From Coniferiporia sulphurascens (lineage: Eukaryota; Basidiomycota; Agaricomycetes; Hymenochaetales; Hymenochaetaceae), in assembly GCA_002794785.1 (NCBI GenBank), contig NBBA01000024.1, positions 307,263-371,262 of the forward strand: DNA of 64,000 nt, given 5' to 3'. The notes below the pieces were generated by a model, which saw nothing but the letters and a program-made list of their open reading frames with translations, was not told the DNA's origin and searched no databases. Of this stretch, positions 1 through 11,300 are shown one piece after another (the first letter of the stretch is position 1; every line of letters starts with the position of its first letter). The position numbers and the translations under genes are program-made.

Positions 1-341
1 TTCCATAGTCTGGTAAACACACCTAACCAAGTCGCTACAGTAGCAAACACATAGAGTAGTATATAAGCATGTAACTTCAGTAGCACAAGCCCTAAGCTTG
101 TGCTCTTTGTTCATACAAGCCCATTATCTGCTACCACCAGTCTACTGTGTGCCTACTGGCCATTAGTCGCTTCGTCATAACCCGACTCCGCTAAGAAGCA
201 TACCGTGTCCACATCGCCGATCAGGAAGCACCTCGACGATCACCCTCGACTTATGACATCTAGGAAGCCCCATTGCCATACCATCAGTTCCGACGATCAG
301 GAAGCCCGATGTCGATCACCGCATAACCATTGAGCTTAACA
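1..341 (+). repeat. Chromovirus LTR, truncated by window start
   Basis: This is the 3' part of a roughly 560-bp LTR that recurs ten times in the window. It ends in TTGAGCTTAACA at 341, the end shared by all copies, and contains the conserved hairpin AGCACAAGC/GCTTGTGCT. The right flank is AGTAC (342-346); the other target duplication lies outside the window. Orientation is opposite to the complete Gypsy element at 5340-14818. Confidence 0.9.
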
Positions 342-376
342 AGTACAGGCTTTCGGCTTCACCTCGTCGATAGATT

Positions 377-1129
377 ATGACGCATATAAGGAAAGACAGA
401 CTTATACCAAATGCACAAGGGTTTTATTTTATGCAGAATTCGGAAATAGTCAGGGAAGCTGCGAACGCATTGCGACATATTTGCGATGTGTATGCTCTTT
501 CGTTAAGGACTGGACTTATCCACCGGGATATACGTCATTCTGAACACTTTGTAAAGTGCACTGGGAAGCTATTGGACTTTGACCTGGAGCCAATTCCTCC
601 ACACAGAAGGCCTAGCAAACATCGTACTGGAACGGTGCCACTCTTGGCTTGGGAAGTCTTGGATAAAGACGTGTGCCGCTATGGGATTCATCACGATCTT
701 GAATCTTTCCTGTACGTTGCTGTTTGGCATAGTGCAGGATATAGGGGACATGTTTTACAATCTGGGAGAGACGATACCCTGAGGGACTGGAGGAAACGCG
801 ACTGGGGGAAGGTTTTGTCTGCAAAGAGACTATTTATCACGGACAACAAAGCAGCAGAGAAGATCTTTGCAGGAATCGAAAACGTAAACTCCTCCAACCG
901 CTACAGGTATATTCATCTTCAATATCGGATGGCCTATATCGAGCATGAACACAGTGTAACCCGTGTGCAGATGATGCAAGATTTTGAAGCTTACCGCAGA
1001 AAAGTCTCATTTGGCCCACGGATCGACACTCCAGAGCGCCCAGTCTCATTTGCTGAATGGATGAGGGGCGCAAACATGAAGCCTGATGAAGCCGTTCTAT
1101 GTGCCTGTTGCGTTGGACAATTAGTATAG
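377..1129 (+). pseudogene. FunK1-like fungal protein kinase, C-terminal fragment
   Basis: A 250-codon frame carries the C-terminal lobe of a fungal-type (FunK1, Pkinase_fungal) kinase. Visible motifs are GLIHRDI (catalytic HRD), LLDFDLE in place of DFG, RTGTVP in the activation segment, and HHDLESFLYVAVW. The Asn usually five residues after HRD is not visible. It is about half the length of a full FunK1 protein and lacks the N-lobe; an LTR ends 35 bp upstream, so the gene was probably cut by that insertion or extends left of the window. It is clearly related to the longer copy at 41652-43058 (shared VYALSLRTGLIHRDI and PVSFAEWMRGA). Whether the fragment is expressed cannot be told; a pseudogene is most likely. 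Confidence 0.75.
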
Positions 1130-1746
1130 CTTGTCCTTTGTGTATATCGGAGGCATCAAGTTTCCCTTTTATTAGAATGATTTCCCTTTTTTGTCTTAGC
1201 TAGCTTGACAGACATTATCTAAGTCCAGCCCTAAAGTTGCATTCCATCGTCGGCGCATGTCTGCTCTTTTTGAAATATAATTGGAGCTTCGTGCATACTG
1301 CGAGCCGTTAGGGGGCCGGAGTGCAATCCTACCGCGGTGTGAACGGAACGGGCGATAATAATCCTGTAAATCCACATCGAGTCTTTGTACATTTAACGAA
1401 TGGGTCAAAAACCGTGTCATATAAAAATTATGATTGGACGAGACGTCTTACCATACGTACGTATGCATTCAGAACCGTCTAGAACACATCACGAAACATC
1501 CATAGTGCATGAAGAGTGTGACTATTGGCTAGTAGACTCATGTCTCTCAATGATTGGCGTTCCCTCGTCTATCCATGTACTGTGATGAATGGCGTCTGCA
1601 TTTTAATCGGTGCTAACACTTTCTCACTATGTCGTCTTTAAAATAATGTCGTAAATACGCATTGAACCATCGGTATGCCACATAATCCCAGCAAATAATA
1701 CACATTTATCCAACTAGCAATCCAATCATTTGTGCTTCTCAAGTGT
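1130..1746. other. Intergenic, no gene seen
   Basis: About 620 bp between the FunK1 fragment and the convergent NmrA-like gene. I see only short frames with no recognisable motif; it presumably holds the two 3' ends. Confidence 0.6.
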
Positions 1747-2788
1747 CTAGATCACATGTTCGACCGCCTTCGCGGGCTTCCACTCAGGCCAAAGGTTATT
1801 TGAGAGCTCCTCCAGCTTTCCAACCAACACTCCTCTAACATCCCAGTCCAGCCAGATGGCACTGACCATATCAGCAGGGTTGGCTTTGAGAGCCTGCTCG
1901 AGTTCCTCTTGCAGGCGGTATGATATTTCGAAATGCTTGTCCGTGCGCTCTTGAAGTTTGGTGAGTACTTTATTGAGAGTCTGTTGAGGATATGAGATGT
2001 AGCGTACTATCTAGATTGGCTCGACGAGTGCTTACAGAACGTTCCCCTTCGATGTGGAAGACCTTGCACTCAATTTCGGATCGGGGAAGAGAAGTCAATA
2101 TGTGGGTGAGGTATCTCGCAATATCCACACGGGCTGTGAAGGACGTTGGTGCGTTGCCGCTACCTCCAACGACAATCTTCCCACTGACCAAGTCGAAGCC
2201 GAACATTTTTGTGATTCTTCTGAAGTAAGCAGATAAATTAAGTGGGAACAACTGGGTAAGATGAATAATAACTTATGGTGTAAATATGTAATCTGGGAAT
2301 GTCCCTGTGTAGAATATCGCAAACGGAAGACCAACTTCAATGAGCTGTAGGCGAACGCTGTCCTTCAGCTTGGCGACTGGGTCCTGCCGCTCTTGAGAGT
2401 CTTTTCCAAACTCAGAGGGAACAAACAAATGAACACCTGCCGCCTTTGCGGCTTTCATGAGGTCCTTTTGGACAGTATATGCAGAGGAACCGAATACCGA
2501 AACGAGGACATCAACGTCCGCAAGTGCGGACTCAAGCGAGGAGGGCGACGTATAGTCAACTACGACGGTACGTGCGCCTTTAGTGACAAAGTCGGCATAG
2601 TTGCCTTCCTAGAGTGTTGCCGTATCAGCCGTGAGCATTTCTAATGCTAGAAAATTTGCACTTACTGAGCGAGTTAGGATGATGACGGACATGATCATTC
2701 CAGCATCTTTGAGCTTGAGCAGTTCTTCAACGATGGTAGAGCCGAGATTACCAGCACCAGCAACTGCAAAGGTTTTGTATGCAGACAT
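1747..2788 (-). CDS. NmrA-like / isoflavone-reductase-like NAD(P)-binding oxidoreductase
   Basis: Four exons: 2788-2666, 2608-2277, 2219-2036 and 1980-1747, giving 290 aa, the usual length for this family. The ATG is followed at once by a Rossmann dinucleotide-binding motif, VAGAGNLGSTI (residues 9-19). Later family marks are FVPSEFG, the FYTG segment, and GGSGNAPTSFTARVDIARYL before the C-terminal helices. Intron phases agree throughout. Introns 1 (57 bp) and 3 (55 bp) are GT-AG, but intron 2 (2276-2220, 57 bp) begins ATAAGT where GTAAGT is expected; without splicing the frame stops after DYIFTP. The protein should be a cytosolic NAD(P)-dependent reductase or redox-sensing regulator; the substrate is unknown. 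If the AT donor is not used the gene is a recent pseudogene. Confidence 0.8.
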
Positions 2789-3820
2789 GCTGTATGATTT
2801 GAAGTGGTCATGTGTCAGGAGAAATGAGGGCCGAAAAAGCGTGTGGTAGACTCGTTGGGAAAATCATCTTTGCATGTGTGCTCTTCTTATACACTGAAGC
2901 GCACAGAGTGCTTAGAAACTGGTATCGCGAGACACTGGCATATGCTGGCCAGACATTAGTGATTGCGAGTCTCTCTGGCAGCGCCGCAGCAGCTACAGCG
3001 TTGTTCAGGGAAGCTCGTGAGTCTGTTACGCGCTGCGCGAGCCTGAGGCTGTTTAGACAGCTCGGAATATGATTGGAACAAAATTATTTGGATGAGTAGA
3101 AACATTGCAAACGTTGCAATCCGGGGCAAGTAACAGACAAGACACGTACCCTATGAAATTTACGTGTCCTTGCCGGCAGCTTGCCAGTCGCTTCTGCGAA
3201 GCGATCAGTCGGAGCTTCAACAATAATATAAAAAGAGGTCTTGATACTTCCAGAATGATGTGTCATGATTATTAATCGCAAGCCACGACTACATGTAGTA
3301 GTATTGAACCCTATGCCCCAGCAGAACTCAATGATGATTCTCAATCCAAGGATGAGAGCTTTGATCAATACTATATGCGCAGGAAATTCAGACAAGTTAA
3401 TGTGCATGAAACCGCGGGCCCATTCCCCCAGACCGCAGCGACATGATCTAGGCTTGAACTTGATACATCAGACTCGGACAAGACTTGAGAGAACTCGCTG
3501 GGATCGCCGTGGGTAAGGATTTACGCGCATTACATAATCCGAAATACAATAATGTACAGTCAATCACCGGCTAATGGGATACCTGAGCTTGTCAAGCTAT
3601 TTCTTGCAGTACATTACTCAACATCTGAAACTAAAAAATATATTCATGTTCAGTGAGAAATTAGCTATCTATATACAAAATTTGAGAGGAATCTGAACAG
3701 AATTGACTGAGCTATAGCAGAATGGAGAAATCTGGCAAAATTGGGCCTTCATCAATCTTTGGCACAGGTCTTTCCCACGATAAGTCAAACTTGTTACAGT
3801 ATAATTAATTATTTCGACTA
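2789..3820. other. Intergenic upstream of NmrA-like gene
   Basis: About 1 kb, AT-rich toward the right. It should contain the promoter of the minus-strand NmrA-like gene. I recognise no coding sequence or repeat. Confidence 0.55.
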
Positions 3821-4085
3821 CAGGTGGATATAATTAGTTATGCCGCACCCATAAATGGAAAGAGTTTCACACCAGCCAAAACATGATTATGAATCTATTT
3901 GACAAGCTTATATGCTACAAAATCGAACACTCACAATGTTCTGAGTACACATAAACTCCATAGATACAGTATAAGAAGCATTGTTAGTAATGTCAAGCAT
4001 TCCCATCAGGGGTTTTCAATGGTAAAATGGGTGATGGGAAACACCTTCCATTTTAGGGTGCGGCATAACTAATTATATCCACCTG
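3821..4085. mobile_element. MITE (TIR, TA target duplication), copy 1
   Basis: A 265-bp element with near-perfect inverted ends about 29 bp long. The left end starts CAGGTGGATATAATTAGTTA and the right end is its reverse complement. It is flanked by TA on both sides (3819-3820, 4086-4087), as in Tc1/mariner-type elements, and has no coding capacity. A second copy lies at about 21990-23335. Confidence 0.9.
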
Positions 4086-4508
4086 TATAGGAAAAGGCTA
4101 AAAAAGGAAGGAGTGGCATTGTGACGACCAAAGGGAAACTTCCATAAGAGGCAAATAGATCTACATTAGTAACCGGGAGGTTGTGGTAACTTTTGTTTTT
4201 CTTCTTTCTCCACCATTTCTTTATCAATTGCAATGATTGTTTTTCCGAGATGAGGCCCACACTCACTGAATTTATATACGGCAAAAACTTAACACTTATA
4301 TGTGGCATTATATGTACTATTTTCTGTGACTCTTTATTGACAAATTTTAATTTCGAAATTTTTATGAGTAATCTCTAGTTTTCTTGCCGAATTCTGGCTC
4401 AAAAAGCTTGAAATATTTTGTTCTGAATCAGAGGTGTATTTCCAGCTGCAAAATGCAAAAACAATGAATAAATTTGAGTGGATACAGCATGTTCTAGCCA
4501 AGTGTTTC
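4086..4508. other. AT-rich intergenic stretch
   Basis: About 420 bp of AT-rich sequence between the MITE and the solo LTR. No feature seen. Confidence 0.5.
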
Positions 4509-5204
4509 TGTTACAATTTTCCTTACTTTTCCCCTTACTGCGCTGACTCACTTCCCCTTCGTCATCATCAGTCAGCGCAACTCCCCCATTTCTCTGTCTT
4601 ACTCATCCTTATTTCGCCTCGCGCCATAAGACACCATGATGACGCTGTTACAATTTTCCTTTACTTTCCTCTACTGCGCTGACTCACTTCCCATTCGTCA
4701 TCATCAGTCAGCGCAACTCCCCCATTTCTCTGCCTTACTCATCTTTATTTGCCCTATGCCATAAGACGCCATGATGACGCCTTATTGCATCACCATGACG
4801 TGCTTTGCTTACTGATAGCCCTACTTGTATTACCAAGGCATTCCTTGGGTTTCCATGACCTTCCATAGTCTGGTAAACTACCCTACACAGGCCACTACAG
4901 TAGTAAACACATAGAGTAGCATATAAGCATGTAACTTCAGTAGCACAAGCCCTAAGCTTGTGCTCTTTGTTCATACAAGCCCATTATCTGCTACCACCAG
5001 TCTACTGTGCGCCACTTGGCCATTAGTTGCTTCGTCGTAACCCGACCCCGCTAAGAAGCATCTCACGTCCACATCGCCGATCAGGAAGCCCCATCGACGA
5101 TCACCTTCGACTTACGACATCTAGGAAGCCCTGTTGCTGTAACCATCAGTCCCAACGATCAGGAAGCCCCAACATCGATCACCGCGTAACCATTGAGCTT
5201 AACA
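4509..5204 (+). repeat. Solo LTR (chromovirus family), duplicated-end variant
   Basis: Begins TGTTACAATTTTCC and ends GAGCTTAACA, with a perfect 5-bp target duplication GTTTC at 4504-4508 and 5205-5209. It is longer than other copies (696 bp) because the first 137 bp are tandemly duplicated: a second TGTTACAATTTTCC starts at 4646. No internal region is present, so it is a recombination-derived solo LTR. Confidence 0.95.
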
Positions 5205-5339
5205 GTTTCAGTGACCGGCATTGTCCCATTAGCTGGTGATTGACTGTACTGTGTTTTTGGCCGGCATCGGTGGCATGAAAGAATGTATGGTGGTTGGGAC
5301 AGCTCAGCTCCATCGCCTAGTTGTTTCGGGCCTAGTGTT

Positions 5340-5897
5340 TGTTAAGCTCAACGGTTACATGGTGATCGACATTGGGGCTTCCTGATCATTGAGGCTGGTA
5401 GTACAGCAATGGGGCTTCCTGGATGTCGTAAGTCGAAGGTGATCGGCGATGGGGCTTCCTGATTGTTGATGTGGGCATGGTAGGCTTCTTAGCAGTGTCG
5501 GGTTATGATGAAGCAGTTACTGGCCTAGGGGCACACAGTAGACTGGTGGTAGCAGATAATGGGCTTGTATGAACAAAGAGCACAAGCTTAGGGCTTGTGC
5601 TACTGAAGTTACATGCTTATATGCTACTCTATGTGTTTACTACTGTAGCGGCCTGTGTAGGGTAGTTTACCAGGCCATGGACGGTCATGGAACGCCAAGG
5701 AATGCCTTGGTAATACAGGTAGGGCTATCAGTAAGCAAAGCATGTCATGGTGATGTGATATGGCATCATCATGGCATCTTATGGTGTAAGGTGAAATAAG
5801 GATGAGTAAGGTAGAGAAATGAGGGAGTTGCACTGACTGATGATGATGAAGGGGAAGTGAGTCAGTGCAGTAAGGGGGTAAAGGGGAAATTGTAACA
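5340..5897 (-). repeat. 3' LTR of the chromovirus
   Basis: 558 bp, TG...CA ends. On the minus strand it is immediately preceded by the polypurine tract. It differs from the 5' LTR mostly by C/T and G/A changes at CpG sites. Confidence 0.95.
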
Positions 5898-5910
5898 TTG
5901 CCTCCCATTT
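5898..5910 (-). promoter_or_regulatory. Polypurine tract of the chromovirus
   Basis: Reading on the minus strand, AAATGGGAGGCAA abuts the TGTTACA start of the 3' LTR. This is the expected place and composition for the plus-strand primer. Confidence 0.8.
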
Positions 5911-6383
5911 AGGATTGACAAGTCACCAAATTGTCAACAAGAAAATAAAATAAGAGAGAAAATGCGAGTCGTAAAAAAAAAGAAAAAGTCCAGGTGTATC
6001 AAGATGCTGGTCTAGCAGGTCTTTAAGTGTAATGCTAGGTTCACCACAGAGTTTGTTACTGTGCTCTTTGGTACCTAATCCTGGTCCTTCACCAAAATTA
6101 ATGGTATAATGTCAAATGATGGTGAAGAAGCGGAAAATAGATGCAAAAAGAATCCCTAACCTGGATTGTGAGTCATAGGCACCTATAGCGGCCAAGTGAA
6201 GGCCAATAAACAATAAGAAGAAGGCAAACTGCCAAAAAGGACGATAACAAGCAGAGAAGTGGGCATAAAAAAATTTGAAGGGTAAAACGCACTGATGGGC
6301 CTTTTAAGGTCATACCCAGGAGTAGTAGTTTAGGGTCGTTGCAGACACACACTAGTTTTCTGTCATTGTGGACTAGATCCCCT
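5911..6383 (-). other. 3' untranslated region of the chromovirus
   Basis: About 470 bp between the ORF3 stop and the polypurine tract. Several short frames are present but none has family motifs. Confidence 0.6.
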
Positions 6384-7886
6384 TTAGTTGGAGTGGTCAT
6401 CATTGTTGGACCCCATATCAATGTCATCGATATTGATACCTGCCGCGATATTGTCCATGTAGGACTGAAGGAGAACGTGAGCCCCGAGATCAGAGAGACG
6501 GACAGTACGCCTACCGTTTGTGGGTGCTGTGGGTGATGGCGGTATGTTCTCATCCAGAGTAGATGCTGGTGTGAGTGGGGGAGGTGATGCCGACTGTCAT
6601 CCATGTTGGGAACAATTACCGGGAGTGTTAAGCTCAACAGTTATGCGGTGATCAATGTCGGGGCTTCCTGATTGGCGAGGCTAGATTGGTATGACAATGG
6701 GGCTTCCTAGATGTCGTAAGTTGAGGGGGATTGGCGACGGGGCTTCCTGATTGGCGATGTGGACATGGTAGGCTTCTTGGAGGGAGTCGGGTTATGATGA
6801 AGCGACTGATGACACAGTGGCACCCGTGTAGACTGGTGGTAGCAGATAATGGGTTTGTATGAACAAAGAGCACAAGCTTAGGGCTTGTGCTACTGAAGTT
6901 ACATGCTTATATGCTACTCTATGTGTTTGTTACTGTAGCGACTTGGTTAGGTGTGTTTACCAGACTATAGAAGGTCATGGAAACTCAAGGAAGGCCTTGG
7001 TAATACAAGTACAGTGATCAGTAAGCAAAGCACGTCATGATGGTGCAATAAGGCATCATCATGGCGTCTTATGGCATGAGGCGAATAAGGATGAGTAAGA
7101 CAGAGAAATGGGGGAGTTGCACTGACTGGTGATGATGAAGAGGGAATGAGTCAGCGCAATAAGGGAAAGTAAAGGAAAATTGTAACAGGGAGGGTGTCTG
7201 GGGGCTGTCTTGTTGCACCATGGGCAGGTGTACTGCATGCAGTAGGTGGTGAGGTGGGCCGGTGACAGACATGCTGAGCAATGTGTGCATGAGGATGACG
7301 CGGATGATGACTGGGACGGTGGTTGAACTTGGATGGGACGTGGTTCAGTCTGTGTGGCGGAGTTGCGACGAGTGATCACTGGTGAGGATGGTGTCATTGG
7401 AACGAGAGGCGGGGCCGGTGTTGGGCGGTAGAGGTGTGCTTGAGGATGGAGAGGAATGAGTACAGTATGAATACCCTCTTCCTCAAGCGACTCATAGTCT
7501 GTATTATGCAAGAGACGGAGATTGTCAACCAGATTACCCAAGCGAGAGTCGAGCAACTCAGTGATTTCCTGGGCATGCCATGCCAGGCGCTGCATGTCCT
7601 CCAATGTCCTGAGGTGTTGGCGCATCCGATTGATCTGGTGTGCCCTGGGGTGTGTGGAGATGAGCCAGTTGACGTCTGTATCCAGGTCTGGGGCTGCGAG
7701 GACGTGCTGCAGGATGGTATGTGGGAGGAGGGGTGCAAGTTGCCGGTTCTGGTTCTGTAGCGGGAATCGGTGCTGGGTGGCTAGGTGGTGGCGGTGACAG
7801 TACTCGGTGCTCACGTCATTGCTCCTGGAGCTGGGCTGTGAGGGCGAGCTCATGGAAGATGACTGCCTGGTCATGTAGGTTGGCAA
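6384..7886 (-). pseudogene. Chromovirus ORF3, second part (Cys-rich, unknown function)
   Basis: After removal of the solo LTR at 6626-7187, a single frame of about 312 codons runs to TAA at 6384-6386. The N-terminal half is helical and polar, with heptad-like Leu spacing around the RQHLRTLEDMQ segment. A Cys-rich block follows (CTHCSACLSPAHLTTYC, then CPWCNK), which could bind zinc, and the C-terminus is acidic. One in-frame TGA at 6597-6599 follows QHG and was probably CGA. The frame overlaps the first ORF3 part by 71 bp in a different register, so the two were either joined by frameshifting or splicing, or separated by an indel. Its place after pol is that of env-like genes, but no envelope family is recognised. 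Confidence 0.6.
6626..7187 (-). repeat. Solo LTR nested in chromovirus ORF3
   Basis: 562 bp, TGTTA...TAACA ends, perfect target duplication GGGAG at 6621-6625 and 7188-7192. LTR plus one duplication is 567 bp. Confidence 0.95.
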
Positions 7887-8277
7887 GGTGAAGAAGGAGG
7901 TTGATGGAAGGTGGGTCTGTGCGACTTAGCTGGTCTCTTACTCCTTTGATTTCAAATTCAATCTCAGTGAGGTCCGAGGGTTGGATAAAATCGGCAGGGA
8001 AGGTGTGTCGGAGTTGGTCGAGTACGTCCTGGTGTGTAGGGGCGGATCTGCGTGGTTGGTATTCTTGGTGGTGAATTTCGATTGGGGGGTTTTGAATGGG
8101 GAGTGTTGGAGAGAGAGGTCGACGGGTGGCAATGGTGGGGTAGCGGATGTGTGGGGTGCGATGGACGTGATTACGAAGAGTGGTGGTGATGGTGCAGACG
8201 AAGATGAATAGACCCCCGGGTATAGCAATAGCGAGATACCAAAGGTGGTTGTTGTTAGTGATGTAGGCGGTGGGCAT
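7816..8277 (-). CDS. Chromovirus ORF3, first part: small single-pass membrane protein
   Basis: A 153-aa frame starting only 29 bp after the pol stop. Residues about 13-34 (WYLAIAIPGGLFIFVCTITTTL) form a clear transmembrane segment close to the N-terminus. A basic stretch, a Pro-rich linker and an amphipathic helical region with many Leu/Asp/His follow. The position, membrane anchor and downstream Cys-rich part resemble a minimal env-like third gene, yet there is no signal peptidase site, glycosylation-rich ectodomain or fusion-peptide signature. I do not recognise a family. It could be a packaging, trafficking or membrane-tethering factor of the element. Confidence 0.6.
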   Translation of the reverse strand: MPTAYITNNNHLWYLAIAIPGGLFIFVCTITTTLRNHVHRTPHIRYPTIATRRPLSPTLPIQNPPIEIHHQEYQPRRSAPTHQDVLDQLRHTFPADFIQPSDLTEIEFEIKGVRDQLSRTDPPSINLLLHLANLHDQAVIFHELALTAQLQEQ

Positions 8278-8306
8278 AGAGGGATAGGTGGAGCGGATAA
8301 AGAAAG

Positions 8307-11300
8307 TTAGGTGATTTTTTTGAGGTTTTTATACATTTCTAGGATGTCGGTTGCATGTGATAGATCTTTTTCGGCGAGCCATTGGTTTTTGGAAGAGGGA
8401 TAGCCAGTCCACTTGACTAGGAAATGCCGTCTGTTCCCGGTGCCCTTGTGGGAGACAATGGCCTCAATTTCGTATTCCTGCTGATCTTCAATTTGGTCAG
8501 GTGGCGGTTGACTGAATGGAGGTCCATGTGCATCGGTCTCCGAGTATGCCGAAAGAAGCGAGGCATGGAAAATGGGGTGGATTCGCCATGTGTCTGGCAA
8601 TTTGAGGCAATAATTCAGGGGTGATAGTACCTGAACTATGGGAAATGGTCCCTCCCATTTAGGTGATAATTTGCAGGAGCGGTTTGGGAAATGCAAATTG
8701 GTGGCTTCTAACCAAACCTTGTTGCCAAGTTTGAATGGTTTGAAGCCTCGTGCACCAAAACATGCCATATGGGCGCGGGCTAGATCATGGGCGGTGAGCG
8801 CTTCTTTCCTGATTGATGACAGAAGGCGCAGGCGCTGTGAGAGAGACGGCAGATTGGTATCTTCTATCACCGTGGGGATGGGTATAGGGTTGTACCCTAG
8901 CATGATGGTGAACGGTGAGGTCTTGGTAACTGAATGGGTCTGGATATTGTGTGAGAATTCCAGGTCCGTGAGTGAGTCAGCCCAAGAATGAGGTGATGTG
9001 CCACAATAAATGCGCAGATAAGCCTCAACCTCTTGATTGGCATGTTCTGTTTGCCTGTCCGTTTGAGGGTGGTATGCCGTTGACAGTTTAGACTTAATTC
9101 CGAGATGCTTGCATAGCGTCTGGAAAACCTGTGATGCAAATTGGGGTCCTCGATCAGAGATAATGTGTTTGGGGAGTCCGAATCGCCGATAGACATTGTC
9201 ATGGTAACACTTTGCTGTTCCGAGGGCGTCTATTGTCTTATGGCAGGGGATCAGGACTATTCCTTTCGAAGTGTCATGGTCCACTACTACCATTATGGAG
9301 TCGTATCCATTTGATGCAGGTAGGTCGGTAATAAAGTCCATTGATACCGACTGGAACGGGAGCATAGAGGCGTCTGCAGGTATCGGAAGCATGGGCGGCT
9401 TGGTCGGGTGCGTGTTGATTTTCATCTGTTGGCATGCAGTGCACCCTTTGACATAGTTCCCCACAAAGACAGTTAAGCCGGGCCACCAATAGTGTTGTCG
9501 CACTAATTGAGAGGTTTTGAATACCCCTGGGTGACCGAAGGATGGGAGATCATGAAACATCTGCAAGATTTCGTGTTTGATGTCTGCGTTGTCTGGTACA
9601 TAGACCCGTTTCTGGTAGCGTAGGAGACCGGAATCCACTGTCCAGTCATCGAGTGAAAATCGGAACAGTGATGGGATTTTCAAGGCTCGTGCGTCCTGAA
9701 TGTGTTAAGCTCAACGGTTACTCGATGATCGACATCGGGGCTTTCCGGATCATCAGGACTGGTAGTACAGCAACGGGGCTTCCTAGATGTTGTAAGTCGA
9801 AGATGATTGACAATGGGGCTTCTTGATCGGCAATGTGGGCGTGGTAGGCTTCCTGTAGCGAGTCGGGTTATGATGAAGCGAATAATGGCTTAGTGAGACA
9901 CGGTAGACTGGTGGTAGCAGATAATGGGTTTGTATGAACAAAGAGCACAAGCTTAGGGCTTGTGCTACTGAAGTTACATGCTTATATACTACTCTATGTG
10001 TTTGCTACTGTAGCGACTTGGTTAGGTGTGTTTACCAGACTATGGAAGGTCATGGAAACTCAAGGAAAGCCTTGGTAATACAAGTACAGTGATCAGTAAG
10101 CAAAGCACGTCATGATGGTGCAAGAAGGCGTCATCATGGCATCTTATGGTGTAAGGCGAATAAGGATGAGTAAGACAGAGAAATGGGGGAGTTGCGCTGA
10201 CTGATGATGATGAAGAGGAAGTGAGTCAGCACAGTAAGGGAAAAGTAAAGGAAAATTGTAACACTTATGGTGCGAGGTAAAATAAGGATGAGTAAGGCAG
10301 AGGAATGGGGGAGTTGTGCTGACTGATGATGATGAAGAGGAAGTGAGTCAGCGTAGTAGGTGAAAGTAAAGGAAAATTGTAACAGAATGGTTTTTGCGAA
10401 GGAGTCCCTTTCCTGAGCATCTTGGATATGGTTCTGGAGATCGACATTGATTGTTCCGATAAACAGTGTTTCTGGCAACATAATTCGTTCTTCTAGTGGT
10501 TCTTCGCCATGGTCTGGGCATCTAGATAATGCGTCAGTGCCGGGAATGGACTTTCCTGGGCAGTGGGTGATGACGCAGTTGAACCGGGATAGGAACAGGT
10601 TCCATCATGATTGTCTAGGAGTTAACCGGTGTTCAGAACGAAAGTACGAAAGGTTTTTGTGATCACACCAAATCGTGGTTGTATGTGGGTTGCCGAGGAG
10701 GTAGTGTCGCCATGCTTCAAGGCCGCATATAATGCCAAGAAGTTCTCTGTCATACACTTTGTAGTGCTGTTGGGCGGGTCCGAATGTTTCGGATATGTAG
10801 CTGCATGGTTGGAGATCCCCATTAGAGTTTGCCTGGTAGAGGACAGCTCCGGAAGCCACTTTAGATGCGTCTGTTTCGAGGATAAACAGTTTGGTGGGAT
10901 CGGGTACAAGGAGTGCGGGTTTGTCAAGAAAAAGTGTTTTGAGTTTCATAAATGCTTGGTCCCTTTCTGGTGTCCATTTCCATTGTTCATTGGTGCGCAT
11001 GAGCTCATTAAGTGGATACACGATATCCGAAAAGCTGGGGATAAAGTGTCTGTAATAGTTACAGAATCCCATAAAGCTTTGAAGCTGTTTGACAGTGTGT
11101 GGGGTGGGCCAATCGGCAATTCCAGCAAGTTTAACAGGGTCCATGTAAATATTATCCAGGGTGATGATCATTCCTAAAAATTCAATGTGTTGTACACCAA
11201 ATAGGCATTTCTCTGGTTTGCAGTAAAGGTCATTTGTGGCGCATATATCCAGTACTCGGCAGGTACGCTGGTAAAGTTCTTCCATCAAGTTTGCCGGGAT

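Noticed and set aside
6173..6637. A 154-codon minus-strand frame in the chromovirus 3' region
   Set aside because: The overlapping register continues ORF3 in frame through one TGA to TAA at 6384 and looks protein-like; the 154-codon frame starts within the LTR junction and has no motif.
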